Below are positions 5,881-10,998 of a stretch of 10,998 nucleotides of DNA, piece after piece. The stretch lies in NCBI GenBank assembly GCA_937982385.1, contig CALJMC010000036.1:1-10998 (forward strand), read 5' to 3'. Within the stretch, counting starts at the first letter, position 1. The number at the start of each line of letters is the position of its first letter. The notes beneath the pieces are model-generated. The model ran no database searches. It was not told where the DNA came from and saw nothing but the letters and a program-made list of their open reading frames with translations. The translations under genes were made by a program, and so were the position numbers. This DNA comes from an uncultured Rickettsiales bacterium (GTDB taxonomy: Bacteria > Pseudomonadota > Alphaproteobacteria > Rickettsiales > UBA998).

Positions 5881-6801
5881 TTATCGGGGTTGGTGTAGCG
5901 ACTCCTGCGGACGTATACCAAGAATATGGCAAATAGCAAGGGTGAGGCGCGCACGATTGAGCGTATAGAAATGAAACTCATCCAAACCGGCTTGACGCAA
6001 TAGGCGACATTGCTCAGCCGCAACAGACGCTGCAATCAAATTACGAAGCTCGGGATTGGCATCCATCCCCTCAAATAAATGAGCGAGCCAGTTTGGCACA
6101 GTGGAGCCGCACATTTTACTAAAGCGTTTAAGTTGCCCGAAGTTGGTCACAGGCAAAATACCCGGTACAATTGGCACGTCAATGCCCGCTGCACGCACTT
6201 TTTCATAGAAGCGTAAGAAAATATCCACATCGAAGAAATATTGCGTAATCACGCGGGTCGCGCCGGCCTCCACTTTGCGTTTTAGATTATCAATATCTGC
6301 ATCTAAGTTCGACGCCTCGGGATGCCCTTCGGGATAGCCCGCCACGCTAATCTCAAAATCTCCAATTTTTTGCAACCCTTCGACAAGATCCGAGGCATAT
6401 TCATAGCCACCTGGGTGAGCTTGGAATCCTTTATCATCAGGCGCATCACCACGCAGCGCTACGATATGCTTAATGCCGACCTCAAGATAGGATTCTGCAA
6501 TCTCCTGAATTTCTGCCTTTGAGGAACCCACACAGGTCAGGTGCGCCGCCGGACGCAAACCTGTCTCAGTCGCTAAACGCTTCACGGTATTATGCGTTCG
6601 TTCGCGCGTCGTGCCGCCAGCGCCATAGGTCACCGATACAAAAGCAGGGTCTAGTGGTTCCAAACGCCCCACAGCCAACCATAATTTAGCTTCCATCTCA
6701 AGGTTTCGTGGAGGGAAAAACTCGAATGACACACGTGATGGTGCAACTGAGAATAACTCTTTGAGACTCTGAATTGTCTCGAATGCGGGAGCATGAGCCA
6801 T
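5881..6801 (-). CDS. metF: Methylenetetrahydrofolate reductase
   Basis: FAD enzyme reducing 5,10-methylenetetrahydrofolate to 5-methyltetrahydrofolate, the methyl donor for methionine synthesis. At 306 residues it is close to the E. coli length. Landmarks of the TIM barrel are FEFFPPR (26-32) with the catalytic Glu27, SVTYGAGG (56-63), HLTC (87-90), ALRGDAP (115-121), VAGYPEGHPEA (153-163), ITQYFFD (185-191) and PGILP (213-217). The ATG at 6801 has AAGGA six bases upstream. The in-frame ATG at 6903 would add 34 hydrophobic residues without family similarity and is not used. It is probably the first gene of a leftward operon with the amidotransferase-like hydrolase and two rRNA modification genes. 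No SAM riboswitch was recognised upstream. Confidence 0.95.
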   Translation of the reverse strand: MAHAPAFETIQSLKELFSVAPSRVSFEFFPPRNLEMEAKLWLAVGRLEPLDPAFVSVTYGAGGTTRERTHNTVKRLATETGLRPAAHLTCVGSSKAEIQEIAESYLEVGIKHIVALRGDAPDDKGFQAHPGGYEYASDLVEGLQKIGDFEISVAGYPEGHPEASNLDADIDNLKRKVEAGATRVITQYFFDVDIFLRFYEKVRAAGIDVPIVPGILPVTNFGQLKRFSKMCGSTVPNWLAHLFEGMDANPELRNLIAASVAAEQCRLLRQAGLDEFHFYTLNRARLTLAICHILGIRPQESLHQPR

Positions 6802-6829
6802 ATTAATTCCTTGTAAGCTATATCGTTTT

Positions 6830-6849
6830 TTGTTGCTTAATAGCGACAA
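6830..6849 (-). promoter_or_regulatory. Inverted repeat in the metF leader
   Basis: A seven-base stem (TTGTCGC pairing with GCAACAA on the metF strand, including one G-U pair) encloses a six-base loop, 29-48 bases upstream of the metF ATG in the AT-rich 6802-6970 region. It may be an operator or a small mRNA hairpin. On the metF strand the 3' arm is followed by A-rich sequence, so it is not an intrinsic terminator. The rest of this 169-base divergent region holds only AT-rich DNA without a convincing sigma-70 pair. Confidence 0.25.
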
Positions 6850-6970
6850 ATATGAGAGTAAAAACAAGTAATATGCAACTCTTATCTTAGTTTCTTCAGA
6901 CAAAATTAAGTAAATATGGCATATCTAAACCTGTTATGCTTAGCCACGCTCAAATGAGAATGATATAAAT

Positions 6971-7675
6971 ATGATGACGAAAACATTTAAATGCATGATT
7001 GCAGCTTCAGCAGCCCTCGCGCTTGTAGCTTGCTCCTCTTCTGGGAAAGATACTTCTGACCCGTGGGAATCCATGAACCGTTCTATCTTCGGCTTCAACG
7101 AAGAGTTGGATGATTATGTGCTCGGACCTGTCTCCTCAGGCTATGTTGCAGCAGTGCCTGAGACAGCCCGCATAGGCGTGACCAACGCACTTAGTAATCT
7201 CCGTCAGCCTTGGACATTTGCTAATAGTGTCTTGCAACTTGATGCCGCCAACGCCGCTGGTTCCTTTTGGAGCTTCTTGCTGGATTCTACTTTTGGTATT
7301 GGTGGACTTTATAATTTCACAGAACGTCATACGGACTTAAACGTACGCACTGAAGATTTTGGTCAGACGCTCGGCTATTGGGGTGTACCGCAAGGTCCTT
7401 ATCTCGTCTTACCAATTTTCGGACCATCTGGAGTACGTGATGCAGTTGGTACGGTGGCAAACATTGCACTTGATCCTGTAAACCATGTAGGCAATGTGCA
7501 TTCGAACAATGTGGATAATGCTCTCATCGTGCGGACTGTGGCCTCCGCCATTGATACGCGTGCTGGGCTTACACCTGTAATTAACAGCATATATGATACG
7601 TCTTTCGACCCCTACGCTACATTCCGCAGCGGCTATCTACAACGACGCAACGCATTGGTTCATAACGTTAAGTAA
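6971..7675 (+). CDS. mlaA: MlaA (VacJ) outer-membrane lipoprotein of phospholipid asymmetry
   Basis: Removes mislocalised phospholipids from the outer leaflet of the outer membrane and hands them to periplasmic MlaC. The N-terminus is a lipoprotein signal, with a basic start, a hydrophobic run and lipobox LVAC, giving Cys21 as the likely lipidated residue. The mature domain starts with DPWESMNRSIFGFNEELDDYV (30-50). The centre contains GLYNFTERHTDLNVRTEDFG, then GYWGVPQGPYLVLPIFGPS, all typical of MlaA. The length of 234 is normal. Two ATGs in tandem (6971 and 6974) are possible starts; the ribosome binding site is weak (TGAGAA). mlaC follows after 73 bases. The ring-channel role is known from E. 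coli and is inferred here. Confidence 0.95.
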   Translation: MMTKTFKCMIAASAALALVACSSSGKDTSDPWESMNRSIFGFNEELDDYVLGPVSSGYVAAVPETARIGVTNALSNLRQPWTFANSVLQLDAANAAGSFWSFLLDSTFGIGGLYNFTERHTDLNVRTEDFGQTLGYWGVPQGPYLVLPIFGPSGVRDAVGTVANIALDPVNHVGNVHSNNVDNALIVRTVASAIDTRAGLTPVINSIYDTSFDPYATFRSGYLQRRNALVHNVK

Positions 7676-7702
7676 CTTGAAATATGGACTTTTGCGTTTA
7701 TA

Positions 7703-7711
7703 TGCTATAAT
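7703..7711 (+). promoter_or_regulatory. Extended -10 promoter for mlaC
   Basis: TGCTATAAT contains a perfect TATAAT (7706-7711) preceded by the TGn of an extended -10 element. Only a partial -35 (around 7685-7690, TGGACT, spacing 15) is present, which is usual for extended -10 promoters. Transcription would start near 7718, leaving a leader of about 30 bases before the mlaC ATG. Confidence 0.55.
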
Positions 7712-7748
7712 AGACGTATCTGTTATTCTAAATTGCTGGAGATCTATA

Positions 7749-8333
7749 ATGGCAAAATACACCTATATAATGTTAATGGTTCTGATGATTGGATTCACCA
7801 GCATCGCTCAACCCGCGCACGCTGAGTCTGCGGAAGACTTCATCACCACTATCGGTCAAGACGTACTTAAGATCGCCTCTAACAAAGGGCTGAATGCAGC
7901 TGGCAAAGAACAAAAGCTCTCGAGCATGTTCAAGAGAAATATTGATTTTAAGTGGATTGGTGGATTTGTTCTGGGCAAGCACAAGCGTGCGGCATCACCA
8001 GAGCAATTAACACGCTATAACAAAGCCTATGAAAACTTCATTGTAAAAAGCTATGGTAGTCGCTTCAAAGATTACGCAGGCGAAACATTCAAGATTATTT
8101 CAAGCAACTCCGCTAGTGCAGAGAAGTCTATCGTTAAAACGGAGATTGTACGCCCTGCAGAGTCGAATATATTGGTGGATTACAAAGTGAAAAAAGCGGG
8201 CAACAGCTTCAAAGTCTATGACATTATCGTCGAAGGCGTGAGCTTGATTACGACGCAGCGCTCTGAGTTCAACTCAGTGATTACGCGCAAAAGCCTTGAT
8301 ACGCTTATCAAAGCATTAGAAAAGAAGGCATAG
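7749..8333 (+). CDS. mlaC: MlaC periplasmic phospholipid-binding protein
   Basis: Shuttles phospholipid through the periplasm between MlaA at the outer membrane and the MlaFEDB transporter at the inner membrane. The product has 194 residues. A signal peptide with a long hydrophobic core ends at AHA (cleavage after residue 25). The family core is seen in FVLGKHKRAASPEQLTRY (73-90), NKAYENFIVKSYGSRFKDY (91-109) and the C-terminal FKVYDIIVEGVSLITTQRSE (154-173). The ATG at 7749 is chosen because GGAG lies seven bases upstream and a signal peptide starts there; the frame stays open to 7593 but that part overlaps mlaA. It ends four bases from a convergent gene. The transporter genes mlaDEF are not in the window. 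Confidence 0.93.
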   Translation: MAKYTYIMLMVLMIGFTSIAQPAHAESAEDFITTIGQDVLKIASNKGLNAAGKEQKLSSMFKRNIDFKWIGGFVLGKHKRAASPEQLTRYNKAYENFIVKSYGSRFKDYAGETFKIISSNSASAEKSIVKTEIVRPAESNILVDYKVKKAGNSFKVYDIIVEGVSLITTQRSEFNSVITRKSLDTLIKALEKKA

Positions 8334-8337
8334 CACG

Positions 8338-9192
8338 CTAACTACGTCCTTGTCCTTGCCCCTGCCCTTTGCCTTGTGATTGTGACACCGCATTTTCTAC
8401 AAACTTACCCGCAATGTTCAATCCTTGTGCTGCAAAGCGTTTCACCGTATCGCGTGCTTCTTCATAGACCGCCAACTGCGAGGTCGCAAAATTCATGCTG
8501 GCTGTATCAATCGCGCTCTTCTCTTCCGCCATAATACCCTGCATTTCTTTGAGTTTGGCAATCAGCGCTCTCATTTCACGCGTGGCAGGTTTGCCTTTGC
8601 TGAGTATGGTTGTCAGCAAATTGCGTAAATCATCATGCTCGAGCATATCAGCAGCAGCCAACACCTCATCCACACTCACTGAGCCATTCTCAACGCCTGC
8701 AATCATCCCAGCCATATCATTACATTCGGTCGCCAACATATCGGCTTCTTCAGAACGAATCTGGACATTATCATCCATTTTCTCCGCTAAGATTGCGACA
8801 AACATCACAGTATAATCTTTGTAGAGCTTGGCAAGTTCGAGACGTATTTCACGCGGAGGACGCGATTGCGCGGCGCCGCCACCCACCTCTCCTAGTTCCG
8901 ACGATGTCGCATAATGCTGCGCCCCACGACCGGCGTGGAGCGGCTTGGCTTGAATATTACGCAAGATACTCACATCATAGGCAATACGCTCAGGGGCTAA
9001 CCTGTCATATTTGCTGTAAGGGTCGCCCTCACCTGCGCTGAGCGCACGCACCGCGTCATGATAATATTCAATGCGCGGGCGAAAATCACCCTCCGCACCA
9101 AAGATGTCATGGGTCACTTCCATATGGCGAATTTGCTGGAAATGCGAATCCATGATGGAAATCAATGCTTGTATTTCAGAGGTAGATACCAT
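8338..9192 (-). CDS. Hypothetical helical protein with a Gly/Gln-rich tail
   Basis: I do not recognise this protein of 284 residues. It is acidic and mostly helix-forming, with no signal peptide or membrane segment, and several amphipathic stretches (about 113-165 and 175-265: LEHDDLRNLLTTIL, REMRALIAKLKEMQGIMAEE, FATSQLAVYEEARDTVKRFA). A Gly-rich linker (about 101-110) splits it in two. It ends in a low-complexity tail QSQGKGQGQGQGRS. The start is uncertain. ATG 9192 leaves room for the hemW leader, and a TATGAT box lies about 40 bases upstream. ATG 9237 would add 15 residues, abut the hemW start and has only a GGCGG-like site. A frame open to 9315 would overlap hemW coding and is unlikely. 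It converges with mlaC and diverges from hemW. Confidence 0.7.
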   Translation of the reverse strand: MVSTSEIQALISIMDSHFQQIRHMEVTHDIFGAEGDFRPRIEYYHDAVRALSAGEGDPYSKYDRLAPERIAYDVSILRNIQAKPLHAGRGAQHYATSSELGEVGGGAAQSRPPREIRLELAKLYKDYTVMFVAILAEKMDDNVQIRSEEADMLATECNDMAGMIAGVENGSVSVDEVLAAADMLEHDDLRNLLTTILSKGKPATREMRALIAKLKEMQGIMAEEKSAIDTASMNFATSQLAVYEEARDTVKRFAAQGLNIAGKFVENAVSQSQGKGQGQGQGRS

Positions 9193-9237
9193 AGTGACGT
9201 GTTTATTCTGCTTAATTTTACCCAGCAAGTTTATCAT

Positions 9238-10398
9238 ATGAAACCGCCACTCGCCATCTATATTCACTGGCCATTTTGCAAATCGAAATGTCCCTATTGT
9301 GATTTCAACAGTCATGTCCGTGAGGATGTAGAGGTTGCACGCTGGAAATCTGCACTACTCGCCGAGCTACAGCACATGGCAAAAACGGTCGGAACTGACT
9401 ATGATATCTGCAGTGTTTTCTTTGGTGGTGGCACCCCATCGCTCATGCCGCCCGAGCTGGTTGCAGCCCTCATACAGGAAATTGGCAGATTATGGAATGT
9501 CGACACCAACACGCTCGAGATCACACTGGAAGCCAACCCCACCTCCTCAGAAGCTGAAAAATTTAAGGGTTTCCGCGCAGCTGGTGTGAATCGTCTGTCA
9601 CTTGGCGTACAATCGCTAAATGCGGATGCACTCTCTTTCCTTGGACGTGAACATTCATCAGGTGAAGCGCTTAAAGCTGTTGAAATGGCATCAGACATAT
9701 TTGACCGTCATAGTTTTGATCTTATTTATGCTCGCCCAGAGCAAACGCTCGCTGAATGGGAAAATGAATTACGCCGTGCGCTGCCTTATGCCAAAGGGCA
9801 TCTCTCGCTCTATCAGCTCACCATCGAGCAAGGCACAGCATTTCAGCACCTCTATAGTAAAGGTAAATTGTTAATGCCAGAAGATGGGCTAGCTGCCGAT
9901 TTTTATCAGCTAACCGCTGATATCTTGGCTGAGCATGACATCTATGCCTATGAAATCTCAAACTACGCGAAAATGGGAGATGAGTGTCGTCATAACATTG
10001 CCTATTGGCAGGGTGATGATTATATCGGTGTTGGACCTGGTGCGCATGGTCGCATTCATAGCCTTGACGGACAAGCCCGCGCCACCTCCACTCTCAAAAG
10101 CCCTGAGCGATGGTTATCCTCGGTTGAAAAAGACGGTCACGGAATCGAAGTCAACACCCCCTTATCACCCACCGACAGAGCAGACGAATTACTGTTAGCA
10201 GGGCTGAGATTGGCTGCTGGAATTAATTTAACGTCGTTCAATAATTCTATTGGTAATGATATATATCAATATATTAACAAGCAAGAGCTCACAAAACTTA
10301 TTGATATGGGCATGATGGAAATCTCAGACGACCATCTCAGAACCACCCATCACGGCACGCTCCTAATTGATAGTATTTTGGGTAAGTTATTGGATTAA
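9238..10398 (+). CDS. hemW: HemW, radical-SAM heme chaperone
   Basis: A radical-SAM protein of 386 residues that in E. coli and Lactococcus binds heme and delivers it to respiratory enzymes; it is often misnamed oxygen-independent coproporphyrinogen III oxidase. The start IYIHWPFCKSKCPYCDFNSH has the iron-sulfur cluster cysteines 14, 18 and 21 (CxxxCxxC). The extra Cys two residues on that marks true HemN is Phe23 here, which supports HemW. Other landmarks are FFGGGTPSLM (61-70), NRLSLGVQSLN (118-128) and HNIAYWQGDDYIGVGPGAH (252-270), followed by a C-terminal HemN-type domain. ATG 9238 is chosen by homology; its ribosome binding site is weak. An upstream in-frame ATG at 9058 would run through the divergent gene and is not used. 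The start abuts that gene's possible ATG within one CATATG. Confidence 0.95.
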   Translation: MKPPLAIYIHWPFCKSKCPYCDFNSHVREDVEVARWKSALLAELQHMAKTVGTDYDICSVFFGGGTPSLMPPELVAALIQEIGRLWNVDTNTLEITLEANPTSSEAEKFKGFRAAGVNRLSLGVQSLNADALSFLGREHSSGEALKAVEMASDIFDRHSFDLIYARPEQTLAEWENELRRALPYAKGHLSLYQLTIEQGTAFQHLYSKGKLLMPEDGLAADFYQLTADILAEHDIYAYEISNYAKMGDECRHNIAYWQGDDYIGVGPGAHGRIHSLDGQARATSTLKSPERWLSSVEKDGHGIEVNTPLSPTDRADELLLAGLRLAAGINLTSFNNSIGNDIYQYINKQELTKLIDMGMMEISDDHLRTTHHGTLLIDSILGKLLD

Positions 10399-10401
10399 TT
10401 A

Positions 10402-10482
10402 TTGCCCCTGCTCCAGACCTGCCGTCTTCCGCAATAGGTGACCACTTCGCGGGTGATGGCTCGCTCGGTCTCCTGACCTCGT
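10402..10482 (-). repeat. Structured element copy B (possible small RNA or 3' UTR element)
   Basis: Read on the minus strand, this 81-base segment begins with ACGAGG and ends with GGGGCAA, like 3272-3355 on the plus strand. Its first hairpin is GGTC-AGGA-GACC (10478-10467). A weak second hairpin follows (ACC/GGT around an eight-base loop, 10454-10441). The last is a stem ATTGC/GCAAT (10435-10431 with 10405-10401) that encloses AGAC-GGCAG-GTCT (10427-10415) behind a GGA/GGA internal loop. Stem bases differ from copy A but still pair. It follows the stop of the binding-protein gene by 24 bases on the same strand and lies 3' of hemW in the opposite sense. Nothing else is seen in 10399-10506. Confidence 0.55.
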
Positions 10483-10506
10483 AGCATACACCACATTCCA
10501 CCTCAA

Positions 10507-10998
10507 CTACTCCCTAAACGCTCTTGGCGCAGGTTCAACTTCTTTAAAGCCTTCTGGCGCAATTTCTATCAGCGACAATGCACGTTCACACACGCCCTGC
10601 AAACTACAACGGAACAAGCCATTGGCCGAGCCATAATAGCCTTTTGCAGCGGTAATGTTAGCCGCAGTGAATTGCGGACCACCTTTCATATTCGCCAATG
10701 CAATAGCAAGTGATGCTGCATCATAACCTAAACTTGCGATACGCGGCGGACGGTAGCCATATTGCTGCATAAATCGGCTTTGAAAGCCCTTATATGCACG
10801 CATCGGCGTCGATGCAAAGAGCCCGCCATAAAGATTCTTATTAAAGAGGAGCGTTTCATCATCCCATTTCCCCGTCCCCAACAATTTCACATTTTTGCTC
10901 GTCGCGCCATAATTAGCCAACCGCTCAATGATATATTCAAGCTTGGAGCCACCTTCCGCAATCATAATAGCATCAATCTTTTTGAAGGTGCTTTTACC
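10507..10998 (-). CDS. C-terminal part of a LppC-type penicillin-binding protein activator (periplasmic binding fold)
   Basis: The frame is open from the right edge to the TAG at 10507-10509, giving 163 visible residues; the N-terminus lies beyond the window. The sequence fits the type-1 periplasmic-binding (Peripla_BP_6) fold. KIDAIMIAEGG is the strand of the first lobe, VKLLGTGKWDD the crossover, then GGLFAS, FQSRFMQQYGYRPPRIASLGYDAASLAIAL and a final segment with two Cys (FRCSLQGVCERALSLIEI) that may form a disulfide. This matches the LppC-like proteins that in E. coli (LpoA) activate penicillin-binding protein 1A. The neighbouring hemW supports this, since the two are often adjacent in alphaproteobacteria. 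A branched-chain amino acid binding protein is the alternative, less likely here. Confidence 0.8.
   Translation of the reverse strand, partial: GKSTFKKIDAIMIAEGGSKLEYIIERLANYGATSKNVKLLGTGKWDDETLLFNKNLYGGLFASTPMRAYKGFQSRFMQQYGYRPPRIASLGYDAASLAIALANMKGGPQFTAANITAAKGYYGSANGLFRCSLQGVCERALSLIEIAPEGFKEVEPAPRAFRE

Noticed and set aside
6802..6903. 34-residue N-terminal extension of metF
   Set aside because: It has no similarity to MetF, while the ATG at 6801 has a well-placed AAGGA and matches the family N-terminus.
6802..6970. SAM riboswitch upstream of metF
   Set aside because: The region is AT-rich with one small hairpin; no SAM-I, SAM-II or SAH-type conserved core could be traced.
7593..7748. 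52-codon upstream extension of mlaC
   Set aside because: It overlaps mlaA, lies partly upstream of the extended -10 promoter, and would bury the signal peptide.
8334..8400. Short GC-rich tandem repeat as a mobile element or CRISPR remnant
   Set aside because: The repetition is explained by codons for the QG tail of the coding sequence.
9058..9237. 60-codon upstream extension of hemW
   Set aside because: It is antisense to the divergent gene and adds residues foreign to HemW, which normally begins just before the IYIHWPFC motif.
9193..9315. Upstream extension of the unknown minus-strand gene to 9315
   Set aside because: It would overlap the cluster-binding N-terminus of hemW on the opposite strand.

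Overview
The window reads as a compact, mid-GC alphaproteobacterial-type chromosome segment of housekeeping genes. The evidence is the closest-fitting versions of HemW, MlaA, MlaC and a LppC-type penicillin-binding protein activator, and hemW lying beside the activator gene as is common in that class. I cannot name a genus. No phage, transposase, CRISPR, tRNA or rRNA gene was seen, and no gene-free stretch reaches 300 bases.

Left part (1-3230): the 3' end of an unrecognised protein carrying an EF-hand-like loop converges with a leftward pair, malate synthase A followed by a GNAT acetyltransferase that starts directly on its stop codon. A 105-base divergent region separates malate synthase from a rightward YihY/BrkB-family membrane protein.

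Middle (3231-6970): a structured element, then a small unrecognised gene that converges with a leftward four-gene set. In transcription order this set is metF, a class-I glutamine amidotransferase-like hydrolase, an RluB-type pseudouridine synthase and the 16S rRNA methyltransferase RsmD. Junctions inside the set are tight (a 4-base ATGA overlap and a 10-base gap), so it is probably one operon joining one-carbon metabolism with ribosomal RNA modification.

Right part (6971-10998): the lipid-asymmetry genes mlaA and mlaC run rightward. mlaC has its own extended -10 promoter. Then comes a leftward helical protein of unknown function with a Gly/Gln tail, divergent from hemW. At the right edge lies the 3' part of a leftward periplasmic binding-fold (LppC-type) gene.

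The most notable signal is a pair of related 81-84 base elements, at 3272-3355 (+) and 10402-10482 (-). They share several conserved blocks, and paired positions in their hairpins change together. Each lies just behind the stop codon of a gene read in the same direction. This looks like a dispersed structured RNA or repeat family that I do not recognise.
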